Shown: one piece after another, positions 21,724 through 31,093 of the stretch
Layout: each line of letters starts with the position of its first letter
Position numbering within the stretch: position 1 is the stretch's first letter
Assembly: GCF_944384695.1 (NCBI RefSeq)
Contig: NZ_CALWUQ010000018.1
Location: forward strand, 1-34,465
DNA length: 34,465 nucleotides
Reading direction: 5' to 3'
Source of the DNA: an uncultured Agathobaculum sp.
GTDB taxonomy: Bacteria; Bacillota; Clostridia; Oscillospirales; Butyricicoccaceae
The notes under the pieces: generated by a model
Told to the model about the DNA's origin: nothing
The model's database searches: none
The model's input: only the letters and a program-made list of their open reading frames with translations
Position numbers and translations under genes: made by a program

Positions 21724-22019
21724 TTGACCAGCACAATCTTTCTCTTATCCTTGTCTCGCGCTTGCCGGTATACGATAAATTTGGAGCCAATGCACTGCAC
21801 CGGCTCTGCGCCGGTCGCTTCGCACAGCGCCTCGGATACCGTGCGCGGGGTGAGCATGGCGTTTTCGAGCACCTTGCCCTTAACCAGTTCATGCGCCTCG
21901 AGCAGCTGGTCGAGCTGACGCTCGACCGCGTCGGTCACGCCCTCCTTGCCGATGATGAGCGTATCAGCCAGCGGATTTGCCAAAGCGCGCAGCTGCGCGC
22001 GCTGTTTGGTTGTCAACAT
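21720..22019 (-). CDS. yhbY: RNA-binding CRM-domain protein YhbY
   Basis: 99 residues, one CRM (KH-like) domain as in E. coli YhbY, which binds pre-50S particles. 'LTTKQRAQLRALANPLADTL', the GKEGVTDAV segment and HELVKGKVL are the conserved parts. The GTP-binding Obg gene, usually upstream in other Firmicutes, is not in this window; rdgB is the neighbour here. Confidence 0.93.
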   Translation of the reverse strand: MLTTKQRAQLRALANPLADTLIIGKEGVTDAVERQLDQLLEAHELVKGKVLENAMLTPRTVSEALCEATGAEPVQCIGSKFIVYRQARDKDKRKIVLVK

Positions 22020-22045
22020 AAATGATATTCTCCTGTCTTTTGGGT

Positions 22046-22621
22046 TTAGATACGGGTTTGCAGCGCATCTTTGAGCGCCCGCAGCGCGCGCCCGCGATGT
22101 GAGATACTGTTTTTGACCTCGCCGGGCAATTCGCCGAACGTGCAGCCGTACTGCGGCACGAAGAACAGCGGGTCATATCCGAAGCCACCCGCACCGCGGC
22201 TCTCGCGGAGCAACTCGCCCGCGCACTCCCCGCGCACGGTGACCTGACCGCCATCCGGCAGCAGGCACGCAATCGCGCACACAAAACGGCAGGCGCGGTC
22301 GTCCTTGTCCTTCATGTTCTCTAACAGAAACGTATTTCTATCCGAATCGGTTCCCTCGCAGTAGCGCGCGGAGTAGATGCCCGGCGCGCCGCCCAGCGCA
22401 TCCACGCACAGGCCGCTGTCGTCCGCAATGGCCGGCAACCCGGTAAAATCCGCCGCGCTTTTCGCCTTGATAAGGGCGTTTTCCTCGAAGGTCGCGCCGG
22501 TTTCCTCCGGCTCGGGCGCATTTTCGGGCAACGGCACCACTTCAATACCGAGTTCATCCAAAATCTCAGCCATTTCCTTCAGCTTTTTCCGGTTGTGGGA
22601 GGCAAGCACGAATTGCATCAC
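22046..22621 (-). CDS. rdgB: XTP/dITP pyrophosphatase (non-canonical purine NTPase)
   Basis: 191 residues. It removes XTP, dITP and ITP from the nucleotide pool by hydrolysis to the monophosphates. Family motifs are '[16 protein letters not shown]' near the N-terminus, '[14 protein letters not shown]', [20 protein letters not shown] with the metal-binding Asp, GFGYDPLFF and '[10 protein letters not shown]' at the end. Its first codon overlaps the rph stop by 4 nt. Confidence 0.97.
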   Translation of the reverse strand: MMQFVLASHNRKKLKEMAEILDELGIEVVPLPENAPEPEETGATFEENALIKAKSAADFTGLPAIADDSGLCVDALGGAPGIYSARYCEGTDSDRNTFLLENMKDKDDRACRFVCAIACLLPDGGQVTVRGECAGELLRESRGAGGFGYDPLFFVPQYGCTFGELPGEVKNSISHRGRALRALKDALQTRI

Positions 22622-23343
22622 AGGCTCTCCCCCATCACGCGGCTCTGTTCTTCACACAAACGCAGACAGCCCGCTTTGCCGAACGCGAGCAGCTTCTGGA
22701 GTTCTCCTTCCGAGAACGGACGGCCCTCGCCCGTGCCCTGCACCTCGATAAACTCACCCTTCGAGGTCATCACAACATTGCAGTCCACAATCGCATGGCT
22801 GTCCTCGGCATAATTGAGGTCGAGAATCGCCTCGTCTTCAAAAATGCCGACCGAAACCGCTGCAACCTGCCCGGAAAGCGGCATTTTTTCAATCACACCT
22901 TCGTCCAGCAGCTTTTTGCAGGCAAGCCACAGGGCGACAAAACCGCCTGTAATGGACGCGCAGCGTGTGCCGCCGTCCGCTTGGATGACGTCGCAATCCA
23001 CCGTAATCTGGCGCTCACCGAGCGCTTCGCGGTCGACCACTGCGCGCAACGAGCGGCCAATCAGCCGCTGAATCTCGCTTGAGCGACCGTCCAGCTTGAG
23101 GCTCTTGATATCGCGCTTTTTGCGTGTGTTCGTCGCGCGCGGCAGCATCGCATACTCCGCTGTCACCCAGCCGAGGCCCTTCCCCTCCAGAAAGGGCGGC
23201 ACTTTGTCCTCCACCGAGGCAGTGCAAATGACTTTGGTATTGCCCATTTCAACCAGTACCGAGCCTTCTGCATACATGGTATAGTGTGTGGTGATTTTCA
23301 CCGGACGCAGCGCGTCGGGTGTTCTTCCGTCAGGTCGTTGCAT
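22618..23343 (-). CDS. rph: Ribonuclease PH
   Basis: 241 residues, full length. It is a phosphorolytic 3'-5' exoribonuclease trimming tRNA 3' ends. Motifs include '[15 protein letters not shown]', [12 protein letters not shown], '[20 protein letters not shown]', '[20 protein letters not shown]' and [20 protein letters not shown]. It overlaps rdgB by 4 nt and ftsY by 1 nt (ATG shared with the ftsY stop at 23343). The encoded tmRNA and tRNAs would be its substrates. Confidence 0.97.
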   Translation of the reverse strand: MQRPDGRTPDALRPVKITTHYTMYAEGSVLVEMGNTKVICTASVEDKVPPFLEGKGLGWVTAEYAMLPRATNTRKKRDIKSLKLDGRSSEIQRLIGRSLRAVVDREALGERQITVDCDVIQADGGTRCASITGGFVALWLACKKLLDEGVIEKMPLSGQVAAVSVGIFEDEAILDLNYAEDSHAIVDCNVVMTSKGEFIEVQGTGEGRPFSEGELQKLLAFGKAGCLRLCEEQSRVMGESL

Positions 23344-24269
23344 TATGCATTTTCTCCTTCCACTGGCGGCAGGATGGCTTCCAGAAATGCCGCACGGTCA
23401 AAATCAATCAAATCGTCAATGCCCTCGCCCACGCCGACGAGTTTGACCGGAACGCCCAGCCCCGCCGAAATGGCAATCACGATGCCGCCCTTGGCTGTGC
23501 CGTCCAGTTTGGTCAGCACAATGCCGGTCAGGTGCGCGGCCTTGTTGAATTCCTCAGCCTGATGCACGGCGTTTTGGCCGGTCGTCGCATCCAGCACCAA
23601 CAGCGTCTCGCGCGAAGCGTCCGGCAGCTCGCGCGTGATGACGCGGTCAATCTTGGCAAGCTCGTTCATCAGGTTCGCCTTGTTGTGCAGGCGGCCTGCC
23701 GTATCCACGATGATGATATCGCTGCCGCGCGCCTTTGCCGCTGCAATCGAATCGAACACGACCGCCGCCGGGTCTGCCCCCTCGCCGTGGCGCACGATAT
23801 CCGCGCCCGCGCGCTTGGCCCAGATTTCCAGCTGGTCGGCTGCCGCGGCACGGAAGGTATCCGCTGCCGACAGCATCACCTTTTTACCCTCGCTGACATA
23901 GCGGGCAGCCAGCTTGCCAATCGACGTGGTCTTGCCCACACCGTTGACACCAATCACCAAAATGACTGCGGGCTTGCCCGACACATCCAGCGGCTGGTTT
24001 TCCAACATATTGTCGGTCAGCACCTCGCGCAGCAGCTCGCGCAGCTCCGGCGCAGTCGTGATTTTCTTCAGTTTGGCGCGTTTTTCCACCTCGGCAACGA
24101 TCTTCATCGAGGTCTCCGCGCCCACGTCGGACAAAATCAGCGCTTCTTCCAGTTCCTCCAGCAAATCTGCGTCAATTTTGACAAATGCCGCAAATACGTT
24201 GTCCAGCGAACGGTTCACCGCATCGCTCGTTTTTTGCAGGCCCTGTTTGATCTTATCAAAAAATCCCAT
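23343..24269 (-). CDS. ftsY: Signal recognition particle receptor FtsY
   Basis: 308 residues. FtsY is the membrane-associated GTPase that receives SRP-ribosome complexes. It has the four-helix N domain (1-95) then the G domain: [17 protein letters not shown] (P loop), '[17 protein letters not shown]', [10 protein letters not shown] and [11 protein letters not shown]. The acidic A domain of E. coli FtsY is missing, as is usual in Gram-positives. It lies 22 bp after smc, the standard clostridial order. Confidence 0.97.
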   Translation of the reverse strand: MGFFDKIKQGLQKTSDAVNRSLDNVFAAFVKIDADLLEELEEALILSDVGAETSMKIVAEVEKRAKLKKITTAPELRELLREVLTDNMLENQPLDVSGKPAVILVIGVNGVGKTTSIGKLAARYVSEGKKVMLSAADTFRAAAADQLEIWAKRAGADIVRHGEGADPAAVVFDSIAAAKARGSDIIIVDTAGRLHNKANLMNELAKIDRVITRELPDASRETLLVLDATTGQNAVHQAEEFNKAAHLTGIVLTKLDGTAKGGIVIAISAGLGVPVKLVGVGEGIDDLIDFDRAAFLEAILPPVEGENA

Positions 24270-24291
24270 AATAACTCCTCAAATTGTGGTT

Positions 24292-27200
24292 TTATCGAAT
24301 CGTACTGCCCAGCTGCTTTTCCGCTTCCGCAAGGTTGAGCATCAGCATTTTGGACACGCCCTGCTCCTGCATGGTCACGCCATACAGCATATCGGCCTCC
24401 TCCATCGTGCCGCGGCGGTGCGTGATGACGATAAACTGCGTCGAATCGGTCAGCCGCCGGATATACTGCGCAAAGCGCGCGACATTGACATCGTCCAGCG
24501 CGGCCTCAATCTCATCCAGCACGCAGAACGGCGTCGGCCGCAGCTTTAAGATAGCAAAATACAATGCAATCGCCACGAACGCTTTTTCGCCGCCCGAAAG
24601 CAGCGTCAAGGTCTTGACCGCCTTGCCCGGCGGAGAAACGCGGATATCAATGCCGCAGTTTAAAATATCCGAGGTATCCGCCAACGACAGCTCGGCATGC
24701 CCGCCGCCGAAAATCTCGCGGAAAGTCTGCCCGAAATAAGCGTTAAGCTTGGCAAACTCGGAAGCAAAAATCTCCTTCATATTGACCGTCAGCTGCTCGA
24801 TGACCTTGTACAGCTCATGCTGCGCCTTTTCCAAATCGTCCTTTTGCTCGCCCATGAAAGTATAGCGCTCCAGCGCCTGACTGTACTCCTCAACCGCGTC
24901 CAGATTGACGTTACCGAGCGCACGCATTTTCGTGCGGATGCCCTGCGCCCGCTCTTTAGCTGCGGGCACATCCTCCAGTGGACGCGCGACCTCTGCCGCA
25001 GGCGTGGGCGTCAGTTCATAGTTTTCCCACATTTTATCCAGAATCTGCGTTTCCTCGGTCTTGAGTTGTCCGGCGCGGTTTTCCAGCCGCGCAGACTCGC
25101 GCTCGAGGCCCAGAATCTCTTCGTTTTTGCTTTGCGCTTCGCGGTCGACACGGGCACGCTCGCCCTCGACCCGCTCGCGCTGCTGCATCTGCGCGTCCAG
25201 CGTTTCATGCAGACGTGCTTCCGCTGCGGCAGTCTCCTTGCCTGCTTGTTCGGTTTGCGTCAGTTCCTCGCTCAAGCGGTGAATCTCGGTTTCAAAGCCC
25301 GCAATGGTATCCGCCGTTCCGGACACACCGGCATCCAGTTCTGCTTTGAGCTGCTCCAAATCAGCCAGCGCACGCGCTTCACTCGCGGCTTCCGAACGGT
25401 TCTGCGCCAGCTCGGTCTGCACGGCGGTCATGCGCGCGGCGTTTTCGGATGCCTGCGCGCCCTGCTGGTCGAGTGCGGTTCGGCAACGCGCGACCTCGCG
25501 TTCCGCCTCCGCCAACGCCTGCTGCGCGCCTGCCTGCTTTTCGTCACACTGCGCGATAGCGTCCTCATACTGTTGCTTGGCTTGGGCAAGGTTATCCCGC
25601 TCAAGCACCAGACCATCGTACTGATGCTGTAAGCTGTCCAGCAGCACACGGTGCTGCGACACGGATGCGCGCAGTCCTGCCTCATCCTGCTCGGCACGGA
25701 TGCGCTCAGCCTCAATTGCCTTGAGGTCGTACTCCAGCGCCGCATATTCTTCTTTGGCTTCGTGGAACGCGCGGTCGGCCTGCGCCCGCGTCTCCTCCAG
25801 CGTCTTGACCTGCTCCTGCGCGGCCTTGAGCCGCCCCGCACGGGCCAGCGCACCCGTGCCGCGTGACGCCGAACCGCCGGTCATCGCGCCGCCCGCCTGT
25901 ATAATCTGGCCGTCCAGCGTGACGATGCGGAAGCGGTGGCCGTATGCGCGAGCCAGCGCCAAAGCCGTATCCATATTCTCGGAAACCACCGTGCGCCCCA
26001 GCAGGTTCTGCACAATGGCGGTATATCGCGTATCAAAAGTGACCAGTCGGTCAGCGGTGCCAAAACAGCCGTTTTTGCTCTCTAAACCGCTTTCCCGCAA
26101 CGTATTCGGACGAATTGTATCAATCGGCAGGAAGGTCGCGCGACCGCCGTCCGTGCGCCGCAGGAACTCGATGCAGTGCTTGCCGTCGGCGGAAGTATCC
26201 ACCACAATCGAGGAGGCGGACGCGCCAAGCGCCGTGTCAATCGCGGTGACAAAGCGGTTGTCCGTCGTAATCAGCGAGGATACCGGCCCATGCACGCCGC
26301 GCATCGCGCCGCGCTCGACCTGCTGCATAATGGACTTGACCGAGCGCGAAAAGCCCTCGTAGTCCCGCTGCATGTCGCTGAGCATCTTGACGCGGTTTTT
26401 GGCGTCTGTCAGCGCCGCCTGCGCTCTTGTCAACTCCCCTTGCAGCGTCTCCACCTTTTTGCGGCGGCTGTCCGCCTTGAGAGCGATGCCCTGCACCTTA
26501 TTTTTCGCACCGGCAAGCGTGTCCAGACACGCCTGCATGCGCGTCTCCAACTCATTCTGCGCCCGCTCCTCCTGTTCCAGCCGCTTGCCCGCAGCGTCGA
26601 TATCAGCCGCAATGGTGTCGCGCCGCCCATCCATTCCGGCAAGGCTGGACTCTGCCGCCGTGCGGTCGAGTGCAAGCGCGTGCAGCTCGTTCTGCCTGGT
26701 GTCGCGCACTTGCTGCGCCTGCCGCAGCGCCTGCTCCGCCTGCGTGCGCCCCGCCCCCTGTGCGGCCATCTGCTTTTCCAATTCGGCCAGCTGCGCGCGC
26801 AATCCGGCATGACGGGTATCCAGCAGTTCGATACGCGCACGCCGTTCGGTCAACTGCGCCCCCAGATTGTGCGCCTGCTCGCTGCGCTGCTGGCTTTCGC
26901 GCCGCGCACGGTCGATGTTCTCCCGGTTGTTCTGAATGTTTGCACGCAATACCGCCGCGCGGCTCGACTGCTCGGCAGCACGCTGTTCGGTTTCACGCAG
27001 CTGCTGCCGCAAACGGTCAGCCTCACGGTCAATCGCACGCATATCCTCGGAAAGCTGCTCAGACTGTGCATACAGCGCTTCCTGCGCCTGCTTAGCCTGC
27101 GTCAGCTGATTGGAACAGGTTGCCGTGTCCTTATCCAACTTAGCCGCGTCGGTCTTGATGCGCTCCAGTGATAGCAGCCAGAGCGAAATCTCCAACACAC

Positions 27201-27867
27201 GCAGTTCATCGCGCAGCAGCAAATACTGCTTTGCCTTATCCGCCTGCTTTTCCAGCGGGCCAATCTGCCGCTCCAGCTCGTCGTACAAATCGCGGATACG
27301 GGTCAGGTTTTCTTCGGTCGCGGCGAGCTTGCGCTCCGCTTCCTCCTTACGATAGCGAAATTTGGTGATACCGGCCGCTTCCTCAAAGATTTCGCGCCGG
27401 TCCTCGCTCTTGAGCGACAGAATCTCGTCGATACGCCCCTGCCCGATAATGGAATAGCCGTCGCGCCCCAAGCCGGTATCCATGAACAGCTCATGGATAT
27501 CGCGCAGACGGCAATGTTTTTTGTTCAGAAAATATTCGCTCTCCCCGGAGCGGTAGTAGCGGCGGGTGACCATAATCTCGGTAAACTCCGAACGGAACAC
27601 GCCGCCGGAATTATCCAGAATCAAGGAAACCTCGGCAAAGCCGACCGGCCCACGCTTGGCCGTGCCGCCGAAGATGACGTCCTCCATCTTCGCACCGCGC
27701 AGCGAGCGCGAGGACTGCTCGCCCAGCACCCAGCGAATCGCGTCCGAAATATTCGATTTTCCCGAGCCGTTCGGCCCGACAATCGCCGTCATGCCGCCGA
27801 GAAATTGAATCTCGGTCTTGTCCGGAAATGACTTAAAGCCCTGTAAAATCAGGCTCTTTAATACCAT
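24292..27867 (-). CDS. smc: Chromosome segregation protein SMC
   Basis: 1191 residues from ATG 27867 (MVLKSLILQGFKSF), chosen because GAGGTG is 5-10 nt upstream; the frame extends 19 codons further without support. The Walker A motif GPNGSGKSN is at 31-39. Two long coiled coils (rich in Ala, Glu, Gln and Arg, ~165-500 and ~660-1000) flank the hinge, which starts at 'GVHGPVSSLITTDNRF'. The C-terminal head has LLSGGEKAFVAIALYF and 'FCVLDEIEAALDDVNVARFA' (Walker B). It folds the chromosome with ScpA/ScpB, whose genes are not here. It has its own promoter. Confidence 0.98.
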   Translation of the reverse strand: MVLKSLILQGFKSFPDKTEIQFLGGMTAIVGPNGSGKSNISDAIRWVLGEQSSRSLRGAKMEDVIFGGTAKRGPVGFAEVSLILDNSGGVFRSEFTEIMVTRRYYRSGESEYFLNKKHCRLRDIHELFMDTGLGRDGYSIIGQGRIDEILSLKSEDRREIFEEAAGITKFRYRKEEAERKLAATEENLTRIRDLYDELERQIGPLEKQADKAKQYLLLRDELRVLEISLWLLSLERIKTDAAKLDKDTATCSNQLTQAKQAQEALYAQSEQLSEDMRAIDREADRLRQQLRETEQRAAEQSSRAAVLRANIQNNRENIDRARRESQQRSEQAHNLGAQLTERRARIELLDTRHAGLRAQLAELEKQMAAQGAGRTQAEQALRQAQQVRDTRQNELHALALDRTAAESSLAGMDGRRDTIAADIDAAGKRLEQEERAQNELETRMQACLDTLAGAKNKVQGIALKADSRRKKVETLQGELTRAQAALTDAKNRVKMLSDMQRDYEGFSRSVKSIMQQVERGAMRGVHGPVSSLITTDNRFVTAIDTALGASASSIVVDTSADGKHCIEFLRRTDGGRATFLPIDTIRPNTLRESGLESKNGCFGTADRLVTFDTRYTAIVQNLLGRTVVSENMDTALALARAYGHRFRIVTLDGQIIQAGGAMTGGSASRGTGALARAGRLKAAQEQVKTLEETRAQADRAFHEAKEEYAALEYDLKAIEAERIRAEQDEAGLRASVSQHRVLLDSLQHQYDGLVLERDNLAQAKQQYEDAIAQCDEKQAGAQQALAEAEREVARCRTALDQQGAQASENAARMTAVQTELAQNRSEAASEARALADLEQLKAELDAGVSGTADTIAGFETEIHRLSEELTQTEQAGKETAAAEARLHETLDAQMQQRERVEGERARVDREAQSKNEEILGLERESARLENRAGQLKTEETQILDKMWENYELTPTPAAEVARPLEDVPAAKERAQGIRTKMRALGNVNLDAVEEYSQALERYTFMGEQKDDLEKAQHELYKVIEQLTVNMKEIFASEFAKLNAYFGQTFREIFGGGHAELSLADTSDILNCGIDIRVSPPGKAVKTLTLLSGGEKAFVAIALYFAILKLRPTPFCVLDEIEAALDDVNVARFAQYIRRLTDSTQFIVITHRRGTMEEADMLYGVTMQEQGVSKMLMLNLAEAEKQLGSTIR

Positions 27868-27895
27868 GTGACACCTCGAAGATATATATGGTATT

Positions 27896-27924
27896 ATTTT
27901 ACCACTTGACACGCCGGTTTTCAA
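27896..27924 (-). promoter_or_regulatory. Promoter of the smc operon
   Basis: Minus-strand TTGAAA (27924-27919), 17-nt spacer, TAAAAT (27901-27896), about 30 nt before the smc start. It follows the rnc terminator, so smc to leuS can form one long transcript. Confidence 0.7.
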
Positions 27925-27995
27925 TGCGAAAAGCAGAATTTACGTCCTGTTCACACCTTACCGTGCGATATCCGCTCCGTTCTTCTCCAAAGACG

Positions 27996-28033
27996 CAAAA
28001 AGACTCCGAAAGAACCTCTTTCGGAGTCTTTTC
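27996..28033 (-). terminator. Terminator after rnc
   Basis: A 15-bp stem (27998-28012 with 28018-28032), 5-nt loop, A/T-flanked on both sides. It closes the dprA-to-rnc run. Confidence 0.9.
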
Positions 28034-28038
28034 CATCC

Positions 28039-28710
28039 TCACTGCACCCCCATGGAGGCCAGCGCCTGCTTGGCCGCCATCTGCTCGGCCTCCTTCTTGC
28101 TCCGTCCAGTGCCGGACGCAAACACATTGGAGTTGAGCAGCAGCTCCATGGTGAAACGCTTGTCATGGTCTGGGCCGGACTGCCCCGCCAGACGGTATTC
28201 CAGCGTTTCCTGCTTATTTTTCTGCACGATTTCCTGCAGCATGGTCTTGTAATCCTTGAACGCGCCGCCGGCAATGGCCACATCCACCTTATGCGGGATA
28301 AACCGCAGCACAAACGCGCGCGCCGGCTCAATCCCACCGTCCAGATAGATTGCGCCCAGCAGCGCCTCGGTCGCGTCCGCCAGAATGCTCGGCCGCTCCC
28401 GCCCGCCGCCGGTCTCCTCGCCGTGGCCCAGCCGGATTTCATCCGGGATGCCGAGCTCGTGCGCAATCTCGCACAGCGCGCCCTCACACACGACCGCCGC
28501 ACGCAGCTTGGTCAAATCGCCCTCAGGCAGCTCCGGATAATGCGTGAACAGATAATCCGCCGTGACAAATCCCAGCACCGAGTCACCCAGAAACTCCAGC
28601 CGCTCGTTATGGTGCAGATGATTGCCCCGATGCTCATTTGCATACGAGGTATGGGTCATCGCAGTCTCCAGCAGCGCGGTATTTTTGAATTGATATTCTA
28701 TTTTTAGCAT
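28039..28710 (-). CDS. rnc: Ribonuclease III
   Basis: 223 residues from ATG 28710 (MLKIEYQF), with GGGAGGTGA just upstream. The double-strand RNA endonuclease processes rRNA precursors. The RNase III signature NERLEFLGDSVLGFV with the catalytic Glu and Asp is intact, a second catalytic region lies at 'ILADATEALLGAIYLDGG', and a dsRNA-binding domain occupies the C-terminal ~70 residues ending KKEAEQMAAKQALASMG. It is 63 bp after plsX. The acyl carrier protein gene that often separates plsX and rnc is not here. Confidence 0.97.
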   Translation of the reverse strand: MLKIEYQFKNTALLETAMTHTSYANEHRGNHLHHNERLEFLGDSVLGFVTADYLFTHYPELPEGDLTKLRAAVVCEGALCEIAHELGIPDEIRLGHGEETGGGRERPSILADATEALLGAIYLDGGIEPARAFVLRFIPHKVDVAIAGGAFKDYKTMLQEIVQKNKQETLEYRLAGQSGPDHDKRFTMELLLNSNVFASGTGRSKKEAEQMAAKQALASMGVQ

Positions 28711-28773
28711 GTTTTCACCTCCCGCCCGCACCTGTCAGCGCAAGCATGGACGGCGCCGCAGTGTCTGCCGCGG

Positions 28774-29787
28774 TTATTCCACCGTCATGTACTGTATGTT
28801 CTGCTCCACTTCGTGGATCATGCCCGACTTGGTATAGGCAATCGCCTGCCGCACGGCATTCATCACGGCAATCTCGTTGGAGGAGCCGTGCGCCTTGATG
28901 ACCGGCTTTGCGATGCCGAGAAAAGGCGCGCCGCCAATCTTATCCTGATTGAACAAATCGCGGAACTCGTCCAGACCCTTTTTGCAAGCGAGATAGCCCA
29001 GCTTGGTCGCCGTATTGCGCGTGAATACCCCCTTGATTTGGCCGGCCATAAACTTTGCCACGCCCTCGATGGTCTTGAGCATGACGTTGCCGGTAAAGCC
29101 GTCGCACACCGCCACGTCGCATGCGCCGAGCGGCACCATACTGCCCTCGACGTTGCCGACAAAGTTCAGACGGCCCTCGTCGCCCGCCTTTTGCAGCAGC
29201 GCATACGTCTCCTTGCGCAGCGGGTCGCCCTTGGTGTCCTCGGTGCCGTTGTTGACCAGGCCGACACGCGGTTTTTTCACACCGTTGATTTTTTCCGCGT
29301 ACAGCGAGCCAAGGAATGCAAATTGCAGCAGCATTTCCGCCGTGCACTCGGTATTCGCGCCCGCGTCGCACAGCATGACCTGACCGCCGCTGCACGGCAT
29401 AACAGGCGCAAGCGCGCCGCGGCGGATGCCCTTGATGCGGCCGCCGAACAAAGTCGCGCCGGTGAGCAGCGCGCCCGTGTTGCCTGCGGAAACCAGCGCG
29501 TCGCCCTCGCCCGCCTTGAGCAGCTTGAACGCCACCGCCATCGAGGAATCCGGCTTTTTGCGCAAAACGGTCGCCGGATCGTCATGCATATCGACCAAAT
29601 CGGAGGCCGGCATGATGGTCAGACCATTCGTGTCCTGCATGCCGCGCTTTTTCAGGATCTCCGCCACCGTATCCGGCTGGCCGACCAGCACCACCTGCTC
29701 GCCGTATTCCTTCGCAGCCAGTGCGCCGCCGATAACGGCAGACTCCGGCGCGTTGTCGCCGCCCATTGCATCCACGATGATCCTCAT
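28774..29787 (-). CDS. plsX: Phosphate acyltransferase PlsX
   Basis: 337 residues. PlsX converts acyl-ACP to acyl-phosphate, the donor for PlsY in phospholipid synthesis. 'RIIVDAMGGDNAPESAVIGG' is the N-terminal family motif, followed by 'DPATVLRKKPDSSMAVAFKL', SAGNTGALLTGATLFGGRIKG and 'VCDGFTGNVMLKTIEGVAKF' towards the end. It begins 1 bp after the trmFO stop, so it is coupled to topA-trmFO. Confidence 0.97.
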   Translation of the reverse strand: MRIIVDAMGGDNAPESAVIGGALAAKEYGEQVVLVGQPDTVAEILKKRGMQDTNGLTIMPASDLVDMHDDPATVLRKKPDSSMAVAFKLLKAGEGDALVSAGNTGALLTGATLFGGRIKGIRRGALAPVMPCSGGQVMLCDAGANTECTAEMLLQFAFLGSLYAEKINGVKKPRVGLVNNGTEDTKGDPLRKETYALLQKAGDEGRLNFVGNVEGSMVPLGACDVAVCDGFTGNVMLKTIEGVAKFMAGQIKGVFTRNTATKLGYLACKKGLDEFRDLFNQDKIGGAPFLGIAKPVIKAHGSSNEIAVMNAVRQAIAYTKSGMIHEVEQNIQYMTVE

Positions 29788-29788
29788 A

Positions 29789-31093
29789 TCAAAGCTCCCC
29801 TTTCAGACTGTCGATTTTTTCAAGCGCCCGCTCGGATATTTTTGTATTTTTCTCCCGCTTGCCCTTGATTTTATAGCCCAGCGGGTCGAGAATGCCGAAA
29901 TTGATGTTCATCGGCTGGAATTTTGCCACTGTATGGTCGGAAATATAGCATGCGAGCGCACCCGTTGCGGTCTGCCGGTCGAGCGCCGGCATGGTTCTGC
30001 CCTGCATCTCAAGCGCAGTCGCCACACCTGCGACCCAGCCGGATGAGGTGGACTCGACATAGCCCTCCACGCCGGTCATCTGCCCCGCAAAGCGGATGCG
30101 CGGGTCCGTCTTAAGCGCATAGGTCGCATCCAGCAGACGCGGCGAGTCAAGGAACGTGTTGCGGTGCATCACACCATAGCGCACAAACTCAGCATTCCGC
30201 AGCGCCGGAATCATGGAAAACACGCGCTTCTGCTCGCCCCACTTGAGGTGGGTCTGGCAGCCGACCAGATTGTACAGCGTACCCTGCGCGTTGTCGCGCC
30301 GCAGCTGCAAAACCGCATACGGGTCTTTGCCCGTCTTGGGGTCGGGCAGGCCGATGGGCTTTAAGATACCAAACCGCATCGTATCGTACCCCCGGCGGGC
30401 ATTCACCTCGATGGGCATGCAGCCCTCGAACACCTTGGAGTCCTCAAACCCGTGCACCGGCGCTTCCTCCGCCGTGGTCAGCGCATTCCAAAATGCGTCG
30501 TATTCCTCCTTGGAAAACGGACAGTTGATATAATCCGCCGTGCCTTTGCCATAGCGGGAAGCGATATAAGCGGAATCCATGTCGATGCTCTCCGCTGTGA
30601 CGATGGGAGCAGCCGCATCATAAAAATGCAGGAACTCTCCGCCGACCTTGCGATGAATCACGTCAAACAGCGTATCCGAGGTCAACGGGCCGGACGCGAC
30701 GACAACCTGCCCTTCGGGAATGTCGGTCACTTCGCCATACACGATTTCGATATTGGGATGGCTTTTGATTTTGTCCGTCACCGCGCGCGCAAATGCTTCG
30801 CGGTCGACCGCGAGCGCGCCGCCCGCCTCGACACGGTTCTCGTCCGCGCAGGCAAGAATCAGGCTGCCCAGACGTCGAAGCTCCTCTTTGAGCAGGCCCG
30901 CCGCGTTCGATAACTCATCCGAGCGCAGCGAATTGGAGCAAACCAGCTCCGCAAAGTCATCCGAGTGATGCGCTGGCGAGTGCTGCTGCGGTTTCATTTC
31001 GCAAAGACGCACCGGAATGCCGCGCTGCGCCAGCTGCCATGCGGCTTCGCAGCCCGCAAGGCCCGCGCCGATGACAGTTACCTGATTACTCAT
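29789..31093 (-). CDS. trmFO: tRNA (uracil-5-)-methyltransferase TrmFO, folate/FAD-dependent
   Basis: 434 residues, full length. TrmFO makes ribothymidine at U54 of tRNA with methylene-THF and FADH2. The FAD-binding Rossmann motif is [20 protein letters not shown] (5-24). '[20 protein letters not shown]' is the family hallmark, with '[16 protein letters not shown]' and [20 protein letters not shown] later on. Its start overlaps the end of topA by 8 nt, so the two are likely translationally coupled. Confidence 0.97.
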   Translation of the reverse strand: MSNQVTVIGAGLAGCEAAWQLAQRGIPVRLCEMKPQQHSPAHHSDDFAELVCSNSLRSDELSNAAGLLKEELRRLGSLILACADENRVEAGGALAVDREAFARAVTDKIKSHPNIEIVYGEVTDIPEGQVVVASGPLTSDTLFDVIHRKVGGEFLHFYDAAAPIVTAESIDMDSAYIASRYGKGTADYINCPFSKEEYDAFWNALTTAEEAPVHGFEDSKVFEGCMPIEVNARRGYDTMRFGILKPIGLPDPKTGKDPYAVLQLRRDNAQGTLYNLVGCQTHLKWGEQKRVFSMIPALRNAEFVRYGVMHRNTFLDSPRLLDATYALKTDPRIRFAGQMTGVEGYVESTSSGWVAGVATALEMQGRTMPALDRQTATGALACYISDHTVAKFQPMNINFGILDPLGYKIKGKREKNTKISERALEKIDSLKGEL

